Positions 9,015 to 17,485 of a stretch of 64,000 bases of DNA are shown piece by piece (the stretch's first letter is position 1; the number at the start of each line of letters is the position of its first letter). Source of the DNA: Salinimicrobium marinum (lineage in GTDB: Bacteria > Bacteroidota > Bacteroidia > Flavobacteriales > Flavobacteriaceae); NCBI RefSeq assembly GCF_014651535.1, contig NZ_BMXB01000001.1, forward strand, positions 371,470-435,469, in the 5' to 3' direction. The notes beneath the pieces were generated by a model. That model searched no databases. It was given only the letters and a program-made list of their open reading frames with translations, and was not told the DNA's origin. The position numbers were made by a program, and so were the translations under genes.

Positions 9015-9070
9015 CTGCCGACAATTTTGTCTTGTCATACCAGATTAAAAGCAGCAAAATTGTACGGCAG
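9015..9070 (-). terminator. Long imperfect hairpin within the dehydrogenase cluster
   Basis: Arms CTGCCGACAATTTTG (9015-9029) and CAAAATTGTACGGCAG (9055-9070) pair over 15 bp with one extra A, around a 25-base loop. It lies between the small WWWW protein gene and the start of the 7490-8938 dehydrogenase. It could stop or attenuate transcription, separating the cluster into two units, or be a regulator or mRNA-stability site. There is no clean T-run, so a standard intrinsic terminator is not certain. Confidence 0.4.
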
Positions 9071-9099
9071 CCCGTATTTAATAAATTTAGTATTGCAGC

Positions 9100-9210
9100 T
9101 TAGGCGGATTCTGCCCACCACCACCATATTAAAGCAATGACTATTATTGTTCCTATAATCCAATACCACATTCTGGCATTCTTTCTTTTTCTTTCTCCTT
9201 CTGTTTCCAT
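9100..9210 (-). CDS. Small single-TM protein with a Trp cluster
   Basis: This 36-residue ORF has a charged start (METEGERKRKNARMW), one transmembrane helix (WIIGTIIVIALI) and four consecutive tryptophans (IWWWWAESA) at the membrane exit. An A/T-rich leader typical of Bacteroidota precedes the ATG. It lies in the 357-base gap between two genes of the same strand. The charge pattern predicts the N-terminus inside. The coherent topology supports a real small membrane protein, but no homologue is recalled. Confidence 0.45.
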   Translation of the reverse strand: METEGERKRKNARMWYWIIGTIIVIALIWWWWAESA

Positions 9211-9295
9211 AATTTAAATATTTAGTTGTTAGTATTGATTAATCGTTTTATTTAGAGCTTTAAGGGGCTGCTTTTGGCTCATTGGATTCCAACCT

Positions 9296-9643
9296 TTAAT
9301 TTTTACCTTTTAACTTCTTTCTGTTTTCCCGAAGAACCCTGTATATACCCATGATGCTTCCAAACAGTCCTCCAATTCCACTCCCAATTACGAAGCCGAG
9401 AAAGGCTGCCGGTCCACGGTTCCCTGCTGACATCTGCCCAAGCCCTACTACAGCCCAGGCACCATCGGCCACCATCCAGGCTATAAACCCCACTATTATA
9501 CCGCCAATTATAGCACCAACCACAGCAAGTGAAAGCATTGAAGGGTGATAAATTAGGTTTCCATGAGGATCCCTGTTTGTTCTCTCCAAAACAGAATCGG
9601 CACTTGGTTTTTTCATTTTTTTGTCTTTCTTTTCTTCTTCCAT
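9296..9643 (-). CDS. Small glycine-rich membrane protein
   Basis: About 115 residues from the ATG at 9643, chosen because it leaves one base after the upstream stop and removes an implausible Arg/Tyr-rich extension. A lysine-rich cytoplasmic N-terminus (MEEEKKDKKMKKPSADS) is followed by two glycine-zipper-like hydrophobic stretches: LAVVGAIIGGIIVGFIAWMV near 52-71 and AAFLGFVIGSGIGGLFGSIM near 85-104. A basic tail follows (RENRKKLKGKN). Function is not recognised. It follows the CW_binding_2-like lipoprotein gene and probably belongs to the same transcript. Confidence 0.6.
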   Translation of the reverse strand: MEEEKKDKKMKKPSADSVLERTNRDPHGNLIYHPSMLSLAVVGAIIGGIIVGFIAWMVADGAWAVVGLGQMSAGNRGPAAFLGFVIGSGIGGLFGSIMGIYRVLRENRKKLKGKN

Positions 9644-9644
9644 T

Positions 9645-10886
9645 TTAATCCTTTTTTTCCTGTAATATCGGTGCCTCGGATAGATAAGTAGTGGTATCTT
9701 TTGGAATATTAAACGGTGATAGTAAACGGTCCACTTGCTGTTGAGTCGCAACGCTTACCGAAGCGGTATCGCCAATAATCCAGGCGAAATTGAGAATTGT
9801 TTCCTGTGGTCCTGTTTTAAAGGGTTTGACCATTTTTAAGTAGTCAGCTGTGGCCTTGGGCACACTATCAGGCTTTACCAGTAAAATAGGTCCGTGTTTT
9901 CCCATATGGCCCAGAACTGCTGCCGGGATCATCGATAACATATCATCCGGATTCCCAATGATATAGTTGTGACCTGCCTGTGCAATTCCCCAGCCAAAAG
10001 ATCGGGGTTCCCAGTCCCACCACCATCCCCAGTTTCTGCCAAAATCTTTATACCCGGCGTTAACTGTGTTAGTAGCGAAAATGTTTGGTCCAGAAATTCT
10101 TCGGACCAGCCCATACTGTCCTAGTTCCTGTGCAACTTTATTTGAGATTACATCTGGCCCACCGGTGAGGTACATAAATGAGCCATGATCTCCATATCTC
10201 CTTTTGAGAATATCCCGGGTCGCCTGGGGAATGGAATCCTGATAAACCCAGGCGAATCCTTTGCCCATATGGGCATTCCACCCCATAGGACCTATACCGT
10301 GTTTTATGCCATCGGGATGATCTACTGCCGAGATGATAACTTCATCGGGATGATCTGCTTTCATAGCCGCTTGCCACATATCCAGCACTGAGGCTAACTT
10401 TACCGGATCTTCTTCGTAAAATGTTCGAACTTTGTATCCCAGAACCTCCCGCACTTTTTGTACCTGATCCTTCGGAACATTCACTGCGTACACATCGGTA
10501 CGCTTATCCTGCAGTACCCCATCAGGTCTGAGACGTTTCATTTCCCGAAGGGTTTGTTCAGAAATGGTGTTATCTTCTGATAAATAAAGCAAAGGAGCAT
10601 TTACCGGCATGTGCGTAATACGGTTCATGGCAGTAAAGGCAATCTTCTCGTCCTGGGGCACCAGGATAATTGCTCCAACAGCATTGTCTTCTCTGGTGGC
10701 AGGGTAAACAGTTTGGGTCAAAAGAACAGCCTGCTCCTCAGGATTACTTCCCGGTAACCTAACGGTATATGCCGTTGCCAAGGCTTCCTGTTGTAGAGGG
10801 TGGCTTCCTCCCCCGGGGGCACCTTCTGTCTTCCCGCACCCGGTGAGAATTAATCCTAACGCTATGGTACAAATATATCTAATCAT
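9645..10886 (-). CDS. Lipoprotein with CW_binding_2-like (putative cell-wall-binding repeat) sequence
   Basis: The ATG at 10886 overlaps the upstream TGA (ATGA) and starts a lipoprotein signal (MIRYICTIALGLILTGC), giving about 413 residues. The C-terminal half shows RRISGPNIFATNTVNAG, close to the R-I-x-G-x-x-R-(Y/F)-x-T pattern of CW_binding_2 repeats, then GPILLVKPDSVPKATADYL and FAWIIGDTASVSVATQQQV, the strand and GG(T)xxVS elements of the same fold. In Gram-positive bacteria these repeats bind wall polymers. Here the protein should be anchored in the periplasm or outer membrane. A Trp-rich stretch (NWGWWWDWEPRSFGW near 300) interrupts the repeat. Function in this cluster is unknown. Confidence 0.6.
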   Translation of the reverse strand: MIRYICTIALGLILTGCGKTEGAPGGGSHPLQQEALATAYTVRLPGSNPEEQAVLLTQTVYPATREDNAVGAIILVPQDEKIAFTAMNRITHMPVNAPLLYLSEDNTISEQTLREMKRLRPDGVLQDKRTDVYAVNVPKDQVQKVREVLGYKVRTFYEEDPVKLASVLDMWQAAMKADHPDEVIISAVDHPDGIKHGIGPMGWNAHMGKGFAWVYQDSIPQATRDILKRRYGDHGSFMYLTGGPDVISNKVAQELGQYGLVRRISGPNIFATNTVNAGYKDFGRNWGWWWDWEPRSFGWGIAQAGHNYIIGNPDDMLSMIPAAVLGHMGKHGPILLVKPDSVPKATADYLKMVKPFKTGPQETILNFAWIIGDTASVSVATQQQVDRLLSPFNIPKDTTTYLSEAPILQEKKD

Positions 10887-12508
10887 ACATTTCCAGGTTT
10901 TAATTGTTTGCGAATAAAAATCCAGTTTAAGGGCCAGGCAACCAGGAAACCTATAAATGAAGCAAGCCACATGCTGGCAAACCATAATACATCGTCTTCC
11001 TTGGGCATCATTGGTATCTTGTTCATAAGCATATACCAGGAGACCGACATCATTCCAAGGCTAACTGCCAGCATACTTAAAGCTGTTGTGATAAACGCCA
11101 TTTTAGAAACTTTTTTACTAGACATAGAAGGCATCATTGATTTTTTCATAGGATACTGAACTAGGGCCCAGGCAATAAGTACTGCAATAACGTACATGGC
11201 AATCATCATAATAGGCATTCCCGCTCCCAACCAAAAGAAAGAACCTTCCATTCCTTCACCAAAGAAAATTGGAAATCCGAACCAGACCAATATGAAACCA
11301 ACCACAATCATTAGAGGAGCTCCATACCCGAAGCCCATTATGGTAGCCGCAGCACTTTGCTGATTATGCGAACGTATCCATCTCCAGTCGCCTTCTTCGA
11401 CCTCTTTTGCCGGTCGCCTATAGGAATTGATGTACAGCACAGGTCCTAGAATGGGCAGTAAAAGAGAGGCCAGCGTCCAGCCTATTTTTATAGGCATCTT
11501 TACCATGGGGAGTAGGTAAAGACCGTGGATCCAAACGAAAAGTGCGGAAGCAATGCCCCAGATAAAAATGATGGACAATAAAGCTTCGGTATCTCCTAAA
11601 GCTACAGGGCCCATGCTAGCATATTCTGCTTTTTCCAGCGAAAAATCCAGGCGCCCCTGTGCTGCGTAACTGATCCTGTTGCTAACGAACCAGAAATGGC
11701 GAAACGGACCTTCTGAAGGAGTGACAAACCAATCTGCCCTCTGTGCAAAAGCATAGCGGTCCAGCCCACCTGAAATTCCGCCGTCCTCTTCAGCATAGAG
11801 CAAGGAGGCATTGTTGCTCACCGCATACGGAATCGCTGCCAATCCTTCTAAGGCGTCATCGGGCGTGGTCAGAACATAGTGGAAATAGCCGTTATCGCGA
11901 TCCACTTCACGTCCCCACCCAAATTCGGCTTCTTCATCCCGGTATTCTGCCAATTTTAAAGCCAGTTCCTGAGGGGAGGAAGCAGAGATTCTCTCAATCT
12001 CTTCAAAATCACTCACAGCTTCCTGCGGGATTTGCTCTACGGAACCTATAACAAAAGTTTTTAAATTTCTATCTACCATTTGGTCCATAGAAACCTCTCC
12101 ATTACTATAAAAAAGAACGGGCGAACCGTAGAAATAGGCGTAATAGAGGGCCGGTAAAGCCCATTTCAGGGCTTCCTCGCTGCCACCAGGAACAATCACC
12201 ACATTCTTTGCCTCTGGATTAACTTTCAAAGAACGGGAAAAAAAATCTTGCCAGTTGTCTTTTGAAGGCGGCATGTCTATGGTTTGCGCTTCTTCATAAG
12301 GAATTGCAGTTTTTAAATAAGCATGTAAATCTGCAGGGCCTGCATTTACGAGCCTCGTAACATTTTTGGTATGAGCTAAGATCCTTCCTTCTTCAGCGGT
12401 CGATCCAGCCCATGGTGCTACTTCAAGATCTTCTTTTATAATATTGACCAGTCCAAAGCCAAGAACAAAGAATATAACAAAAGCTACTATAGGATATGTC
12501 CACTTCAT
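10883..12508 (-). CDS. Polytopic membrane protein: periplasmic CW_binding_2-like domain plus DUF4396-like membrane region
   Basis: This 541-residue protein has an N-terminal TM helix (about 4-23), a periplasmic domain of roughly 270 residues, and six TM helices from about 310 to 535. The periplasmic part includes NVVIVPGGSEEALKWALPAL, YGSPVLFYSNG and LKTFVIGSVEQIP, resembling the same alternating fold as the downstream lipoprotein. The C-terminal LWFASMWLASFIGFLVAWP with NWIFI matches the end of DUF4396 proteins. A PLDc_N-like LLPILGPVLYINSYRRP is also present. The two gene products may form a complex. Domain calls are by memory of motifs only. Confidence 0.6.
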   Translation of the reverse strand: MKWTYPIVAFVIFFVLGFGLVNIIKEDLEVAPWAGSTAEEGRILAHTKNVTRLVNAGPADLHAYLKTAIPYEEAQTIDMPPSKDNWQDFFSRSLKVNPEAKNVVIVPGGSEEALKWALPALYYAYFYGSPVLFYSNGEVSMDQMVDRNLKTFVIGSVEQIPQEAVSDFEEIERISASSPQELALKLAEYRDEEAEFGWGREVDRDNGYFHYVLTTPDDALEGLAAIPYAVSNNASLLYAEEDGGISGGLDRYAFAQRADWFVTPSEGPFRHFWFVSNRISYAAQGRLDFSLEKAEYASMGPVALGDTEALLSIIFIWGIASALFVWIHGLYLLPMVKMPIKIGWTLASLLLPILGPVLYINSYRRPAKEVEEGDWRWIRSHNQQSAAATIMGFGYGAPLMIVVGFILVWFGFPIFFGEGMEGSFFWLGAGMPIMMIAMYVIAVLIAWALVQYPMKKSMMPSMSSKKVSKMAFITTALSMLAVSLGMMSVSWYMLMNKIPMMPKEDDVLWFASMWLASFIGFLVAWPLNWIFIRKQLKPGNV

Positions 12509-12517
12509 ATTTTTTAT

Positions 12518-12853
12518 TTAAGGTAATACGTAAGTTAATAACCAGAAAAAGCCAAAAAGTCCAATGAACCCATACACCAAAGCCAGCGCTTTTTTAACGG
12601 CCATGCTTTTTTGGACGAACATCATAAGGGCGGGAATGAGAGCTAACCCAAAAATCACCATCAGATTGTAGTGTTTTTCCTGACTTTCAGTAACAAAAGC
12701 ATAAATAATCAAGGCTGTTAAACCCAATGCCACGGCAACAAGGTGAATCATCCAGGTCATTTTAGGTACTTTCATATTCATACTGAGGTGGGTAAAAGCC
12801 ATAAAGCCAAAAACCACACCTAGGAACAGCAAAATTGTAGCAGTTAATTCCAT
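12518..12853 (-). CDS. Small four-TM hypothetical membrane protein
   Basis: This 111-residue protein is almost wholly hydrophobic, with four helices (about 4-21, 34-53, 63-80, 88-109) separated by short loops containing NMKVPKM, TESQEKHYN and VQKSMAVKK. I do not recognise a family. It sits 2 bases after the upstream dehydrogenase-like gene and 9 bases before the polytopic CW_binding_2/DUF4396 gene, so it is very likely co-translated and may be a membrane partner of that protein. Confidence 0.65.
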   Translation of the reverse strand: MELTATILLFLGVVFGFMAFTHLSMNMKVPKMTWMIHLVAVALGLTALIIYAFVTESQEKHYNLMVIFGLALIPALMMFVQKSMAVKKALALVYGFIGLFGFFWLLTYVLP

Positions 12854-12855
12854 AT

Positions 12856-14454
12856 CTATTCTTTGCTTATTTTCCAGATAACACCTGTAAAAGGATGGGC
12901 GTTCATACCTGTGTCATCAAATTCAACTACGCCAAAGTCAACTATATAAAGATTGCCCTGGCTGTCCCATTCCAGCTGTATCGGTCGTTCCAACCCACCA
13001 CCTTTATTTGCTGATGCAGGAAGGCCAGATCTATTATAAATGAAATTGGTTGCCTCTCCTGTAGATAAATTCACCTGCTGTACCTTGAACCCTGGCCAAT
13101 TATATTTTACACCTTCGGGAGCCTCAGATTCCGGTGGCACTCCGGGCGGGCGGTGGGGATGATATTTCTCTCCTTTAAAAACCGGTACAATTGTTCCAAA
13201 TTCAGCGACCAAAATTTCATTTTCAGGCACATTCATTGTTCCACGGCCGAAAACCATTCCCTGTGTTGCTGCGTGAGACGACAGCTTTGCAAGAGGTTGT
13301 ATGGGTTTGTCTTTACCTTTTAAAAGTTTACGGTGAGTTTCAGGAGTGAGGACAAAATTCCGTTCTTCTTTTTTGACCCCAAAACGTTCGTCTGTAATTG
13401 GAAGCCCACTGTAGAAGTCAGGCCAACCATACCATTCTCCTTCTATTACTTCATAAACAGGCTCCCAGTCGAACATTAGTCCGCGCGGCGGCATTGGATT
13501 TGCACTGTTCATTGTTGTGATCAATCTTCCGTCGGGACTAAAGCGATAACCAAAGCTACTTCGTAATCCCCAGGCGATCCTTTTAATGTTGGACCCGTCA
13601 AGATCGCTCACAAAAAAGGCTCCATTGGCTATTTTTTCCCCTGCAATAACCTGTCCTGTTGTGGTTGTGTCTCCCAAAGCTGCATAGGCCCCGGTTCTGA
13701 CAGAATCGGCCTCTGTCAACATGAGATCACTTGTAGGAACCCAAAAATTTTGACCTGTAAGGGTAATATCTTCCCCTGGAATTTCCCGGGCTTCGGGCTT
13801 ATTAAATTCATCAATTACCATGGCCCAGTGTTTCTCAATAACTCCACTGTTCCCTTGAGTGGAAAGGAACCAGTACATTTTGTCGTCCTTAAAAATCGGT
13901 TTAGCGTTTAAGAATTCCCCCCAGGAAGGAAGACCGTTGATGATGGTTTCAAACTCTTTCGATTCCAGATTGTAAACAGAATACCGGCTGCGGTGGGAGA
14001 TATATAGGTTGCCTTTATAATATGTAACCCCGGTCACGGGTGGAATAAGTCCCTCTTCCATGTTGGCGGAAGTTTCTTCTTCCTTTATTTCTGTCATCGG
14101 CACCACCCTGTCAAAAAGAACTTCTACCGTTCCATCCGGAGTAACTTTCAGAATCCGGGCTTCCGGTGCACGGGGTGGTTTGGTGCCATAGGTATGACCT
14201 CCGGCTTCGGCGATATAGTAGTTGTCTTCTTCATCAAAGGTGACATCTACAGGATAGGTGAGGCCTGTATTGACGGCTTCTATATTATATCCTTCGGGTA
14301 CAATAATGTCTGCAATATCAATGACCCTCTGAGATGGCTGATTTACATTTTCTTCAGGGGTAGCTTCATCTTCATCTCCCCGAGTTTTTTCAGCATCTTT
14401 ACACGAGATAACCGTAAAAAAAATAAAGAAATAGTAGAAGTATAAATTTTTCAT
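12856..14454 (-). CDS. Beta-propeller dehydrogenase-like lipoprotein, paralogue of 7490-8938
   Basis: The start at 14454 gives a lipoprotein signal (MKNLYFYYFFIFFTVISC) and about 532 residues. Ordered motifs match its paralogue: GYNIEAVNTGLTYPVDVTF, VTYYKGNLYISHRS, AWGLRSSFGYRFSPDGR, GEWYGWPDFYSGLP, NLYIVDFGVVEF and the C-terminal GVIWKISK. It carries extra insertions, including a Pro/His-rich loop (HPHRPPGVPPESEAPEG near 460). It is probably the first gene of the minus-strand cluster, with no same-strand gene immediately upstream. Likely a periplasmic quinoprotein oxidising a sugar or alcohol; the cofactor and substrate are inferred from fold similarity. Confidence 0.75.
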   Translation of the reverse strand: MKNLYFYYFFIFFTVISCKDAEKTRGDEDEATPEENVNQPSQRVIDIADIIVPEGYNIEAVNTGLTYPVDVTFDEEDNYYIAEAGGHTYGTKPPRAPEARILKVTPDGTVEVLFDRVVPMTEIKEEETSANMEEGLIPPVTGVTYYKGNLYISHRSRYSVYNLESKEFETIINGLPSWGEFLNAKPIFKDDKMYWFLSTQGNSGVIEKHWAMVIDEFNKPEAREIPGEDITLTGQNFWVPTSDLMLTEADSVRTGAYAALGDTTTTGQVIAGEKIANGAFFVSDLDGSNIKRIAWGLRSSFGYRFSPDGRLITTMNSANPMPPRGLMFDWEPVYEVIEGEWYGWPDFYSGLPITDERFGVKKEERNFVLTPETHRKLLKGKDKPIQPLAKLSSHAATQGMVFGRGTMNVPENEILVAEFGTIVPVFKGEKYHPHRPPGVPPESEAPEGVKYNWPGFKVQQVNLSTGEATNFIYNRSGLPASANKGGGLERPIQLEWDSQGNLYIVDFGVVEFDDTGMNAHPFTGVIWKISKE

Positions 14455-14987
14455 TTCAAAGGAAATTTCTGGTTGATATTTGATTCCACTGAAGCTCATG
14501 CTTCTTAATGCGTAGGTTTTGTTTAGGAATCATTTTTATTTAATCATTTTTTACTGTTTATAATTTGATGCCATTTGCTCAGAAAACTGAGACAAACTAA
14601 ATCTACTTCTAAATTAAAATTACAATATTTTGCAGTTAGGAAGGCTTTAATTTTATGGATAATTCATTAGGTTTTATCTTTTTATTAATTTTTTAGTAAA
14701 AAATATATCATTTGTTAATTTCATTATGTCGATGAATAGGATGGAAAAATATTCAAGAGGTGGGTCACACGGAATCGGAGTTTCGGAAATAGTTGTCGGA
14801 AGGAAGGAAGGAAACATTGCGCTACATAAAAAAAGCGGTGAAAGCTAATTTTTGAATCCTAAGACTAGGACTGAGCATTCTAGAATCGAATTGCTGCTGC
14901 TTATTAGGATCAAACAAAGAATTCAAATTACCGGGGTCATCGGGGGCGCGAAAAAGTTTCTGTATCAGAAATAACGGGTAGAAAAGG
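14455..14987. other. Gene-free stretch upstream of the dehydrogenase cluster
   Basis: No convincing gene. The promoter of the minus-strand cluster should lie close to 14455-14650, which is very AT-rich, but I could not place a good TTG/TAnnTTTG pair. A 40-codon plus-strand ORF at 14726-14848 (ending GNIALHKKSGES) has plausible composition but no ribosome binding site or recognisable family. Confidence 0.4.
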
Positions 14988-15010
14988 AAGGCTGCTTTTT
15001 TAGCAGCCTT
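14988..15010 (-). terminator. Intrinsic terminator after the copper-storage-type gene
   Basis: AAGGCTGC (14988-14995) pairs with GCAGCCTT (15003-15010) around a 7-base loop. On the minus strand a pyrimidine-rich CCTTTTCT follows. It lies 24 bases beyond the stop of the four-helix copper protein gene at 15034. Confidence 0.7.
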
Positions 15011-15033
15011 TAAATAGTTTGAGTTTACAAGGA

Positions 15034-15354
15034 TTAAGCTGCAAAATTCCTGAGATTCTTAGCACATTCCCTACAGGCTTCTGCGCAATCTTTACAGTGC
15101 TTGGAATCAAATTTCTCACACTCTTCCGCACATTTTTCACACATTTCAATACAGTAATCCACCAATTTTTGAACATCCTTGTATTCTGTAACAAGAATAT
15201 CGTTTAATGCCCTGCATACCGCAGCACAAGCTTTATCAAGTCTTATGCATTCTACCATATCCTTAACGTTCTCTTCGTTTAAACATGCATCTGCACACCA
15301 GTTACAATGGTTGACACAATTTGACATTCCTTTTACTAATTCTTCGTTTCTCAT
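15034..15354 (-). CDS. Cys-rich four-helix-bundle copper-binding protein (DUF326/Csp-like)
   Basis: This 106-residue protein has many cysteines in helical CxxxC spacing, starting SNCVNHCNWCADACL (residues 12-25) and continuing CIEMCEKCAEEC, HCKDCAEACREC. That is the signature of the four-helix copper-storage (Csp) family, in which cysteines lining the core bind many Cu(I) ions. No signal peptide is visible, so it should be a cytosolic copper reservoir (Csp3-like). It stands alone with its own terminator. Together with the HMA proteins and the ATPase remnant near the window start, it indicates copper stress handling in this region. Confidence 0.85.
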   Translation of the reverse strand: MRNEELVKGMSNCVNHCNWCADACLNEENVKDMVECIRLDKACAAVCRALNDILVTEYKDVQKLVDYCIEMCEKCAEECEKFDSKHCKDCAEACRECAKNLRNFAA

Positions 15355-15844
15355 AATTATTTTTTTTAAGTTTATTTTCGAAATTACAATTTAACTATAT
15401 AAAGGACCTTTTGATTTTAAAGATAAAACCTTAATTATTGTGGTTTTATCATATAGTTAGCATATTTTAACTTCCTGTTTAATATATGGCTGCACATTCT
15501 GGTATAAATGTTCAGGTGAAGAGCGCTTTTGGTTATTGAGAGTAGCTTTAAAGAATTTTATGATTTATTGAACGGATTACCTTTAATTGATGTACTTCTC
15601 ACATCTTCAGTGTTTATAGAATTCTTAGTCGCCCAATTTCTGAACTACTTATCTATACAAAAGGCGGCAAGCCACATTGATTCGCTGAATTATTATAAAT
15701 AATTCAAAACCTACAATTTTTCAAAAATTGGTTAGATCTTATATTTGTGTGCGTTTTTTCCGGAAAAATAAAATTTACCTACAATAAAGATCAAAAAGGA
15801 CAATTCAAATGCCAACCCAGAAAATATTAAATTTCTGTACTTGA
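15355..15844. other. Gene-free stretch before the tRNA remnant
   Basis: No supported gene. A weak plus-strand frame with a TTG start (15529-15702, ending SIQKAASHIDSLNYYK) reads like plausible protein but lacks an ATG and a ribosome binding site, and could be a fragment. The rest is AT-rich. Confidence 0.35.
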
Positions 15845-15854
15845 TAAAAGCAAA

Positions 15855-15879
15855 AAGGCTTCGATTCCTCGAAAGCCTT
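15855..15879 (-). terminator. Terminator following the tRNA 3' half
   Basis: On the minus strand AAGGCTTTCGA-GGAA-TCGAAGCCTT forms a 10-bp stem with one bulged T and is followed by TTTTTGCTTTT. It begins 9 bases after the CCA end of the tRNA remnant, so it is the original terminator of that tRNA gene. Confidence 0.7.
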
Positions 15880-15887
15880 GATTTTAC

Positions 15888-15932
15888 TGGGAGCGAGAAG
15901 GAGATTTGAACTCCTGACCTCCGGGTTACGAA
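15888..15932 (-). pseudogene. 3' half of a tRNA gene (CGT anticodon loop to CCA), probable integration site
   Basis: On the minus strand the order is a TTCGTAA loop, CCCGG (3' anticodon stem), AGGTC, AGGAG-TTCAAAT-CTCCT (T arm), TCTCGCT (3' acceptor), C and CCA. The 5' half is missing: upstream bases do not pair with the anticodon stem or supply a D arm. The CGT loop suggests tRNA-Thr, but that is tentative. Such halves mark attachment sites of tRNA-targeting integrases; the tyrosine integrase gene begins 170 bases away. Confidence 0.75.
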
Positions 15933-16100
15933 ACCTATCTTCATTAATAAAATTAATCGTTGTAACCGAAGATGTAGATATTTCCAACCATAGCCGTTGA
16001 AAAACCGTGGCAGCAACAGATGAAATCCAAAAATTTTTCTATTTCCGTACTTCAAAACGACCAAAATATCCCTATTGCAGAAACGGTGCTCGCTTTGTAT

Positions 16101-17447
16101 TTACCCGTTGACGGAGAAATTAATAACTTTGTCTAAAGCATCATCGGCATCTTTATGAATAAAATTTGCCTGATAGTTCAAAGTTGTTTTTAAGTCACTA
16201 TGTCGATATAATTTCTGAAGCATTAAAGGATGTATTTTATCCCCAGCTATATTCCCGAAACTATGACGTGCAATATGATTTGATAAATTCTTATCAATTT
16301 CACATTGGCTGGCAATTCGTTTCAAATATTTATTAAACAGTTTTGTTGCATTTCTAGTTTTTATAAAAATATCCTCTGCGTTGTCACTCTTTGAATCCTT
16401 TAGAAAGGGAAATATATACCCATTATTTTCTTTTTGATTTTTTCTGTAAAAATTCAATATGACATTAGCTTTATCAGGAATTTTAAGACTTAAGGGTTTT
16501 TCGTTTTTATTCATAACATAATAAAGTCGGTTATCCTTAAAATCAGCCCATTTTAATTTGACCACATCTGAAATACGTATGCCAGCAAAGTAAAAGGCAA
16601 TCAACCATACGTTGTGTGTATGCCAGATTGATGATTGAGGCTCAAATTGTAGGGATTCTATTTTTTCAACTTCCTTAGTTGTAAGGCCAATTTTGTTACC
16701 CGAACCGATTCGTATCTTTTCCTTTTCTCCCGCAAATGGATAAAATTTCGAAGCTACAATTCCATCTTTAATAGCAATATTAAAAAGCGTTCTAATGAAA
16801 ATTAGTTGATTTGATATAGTACGTGTTTTCTGATTCAAGTAGGCAGAACAGAAAGTTTTATATCTCTCTATAAATGCTTGATCGATATCCCGGAACTTCA
16901 AAGTCTTATTTTTCTTAAAATGATCTATGCCATCCATAAAAGAGTATTGAGATTTCCGTGCTTTACTCACCCTATCCTTTCTTCTTTGTTTTATAGCTTT
17001 AATTACATCATTTTTGGATGACGAGGATTTAAGAGTAAGAAACTCTTCAATATTATATAAAATGGAAAGCTCTGATTTAGCAACCGAAAAAGTTCCACGA
17101 TCATATTTACTCATAATTCGTTCTGCTGCAACTGCAAAGAATGACTTAGAGCCACCTGGTCCTTTCAATTTTTGTTTAGCCTGTTTTGGTGTAATGCTTT
17201 CATCTTTAGAATCAAAATAAAGATCATTTGCCTCTGTCAACTTCTTCATCAAAAAGTTGTTCAGCTTTTTATGATTAGGATAGGTTCTCTTGGCTTTTCC
17301 TGCAACTTTATCCCAGTCCTTTTCGGAAATATATTGACCCAGCCACTTGTAATTTGTCTTATAATTTTCGCTAATTCTAAGAGCCAAAGGAATAGTGCCG
17401 TCCTTTTTCATCATATTTTTGCGCAATACAATTTTAATACTTGCCAT
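16101..17447 (-). CDS. Tyrosine recombinase/phage-type integrase
   Basis: This protein of about 448 residues (start at the MASIKIVLRKN methionine) has an Arm-DNA-binding-like N-terminus, a SAM-like core-binding region (about 150-240) and a catalytic domain. Catalytic residues are seen in AGIRISDVVKLKW (Arg near 290), HIARHSFGN (His and Arg near 392) and LYRHSDLKTTLNYQ (His, with the nucleophilic Tyr at the end). It is of the Bacteroidota transposon/island type. It lies between two tRNA 3' halves and is transcribed away from an 11-bp direct repeat just upstream. It should catalyse site-specific integration of a mobile element at a tRNA gene. Confidence 0.9.
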   Translation of the reverse strand: MASIKIVLRKNMMKKDGTIPLALRISENYKTNYKWLGQYISEKDWDKVAGKAKRTYPNHKKLNNFLMKKLTEANDLYFDSKDESITPKQAKQKLKGPGGSKSFFAVAAERIMSKYDRGTFSVAKSELSILYNIEEFLTLKSSSSKNDVIKAIKQRRKDRVSKARKSQYSFMDGIDHFKKNKTLKFRDIDQAFIERYKTFCSAYLNQKTRTISNQLIFIRTLFNIAIKDGIVASKFYPFAGEKEKIRIGSGNKIGLTTKEVEKIESLQFEPQSSIWHTHNVWLIAFYFAGIRISDVVKLKWADFKDNRLYYVMNKNEKPLSLKIPDKANVILNFYRKNQKENNGYIFPFLKDSKSDNAEDIFIKTRNATKLFNKYLKRIASQCEIDKNLSNHIARHSFGNIAGDKIHPLMLQKLYRHSDLKTTLNYQANFIHKDADDALDKVINFSVNG

Positions 17448-17485
17448 AATCATCTTATTAGAAGAGTATAAAGATAATAAAAACT

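Noticed and set aside
14726-14848. 40-codon plus-strand ORF
   Set aside because: No ribosome binding site, promoter or family; only short open frame in a gene-free stretch.
15529-15702. Plus-strand frame with TTG start
   Set aside because: Protein-like composition but no ATG, no ribosome binding site and no recognisable family.
15732-16064. Minus-strand ORF of 110 codons running through the tRNA 3' half
   Set aside because: It translates the tRNA remnant and its terminator; the RRSGVQIS peptide is tRNA sequence read in frame, so it is not a gene.
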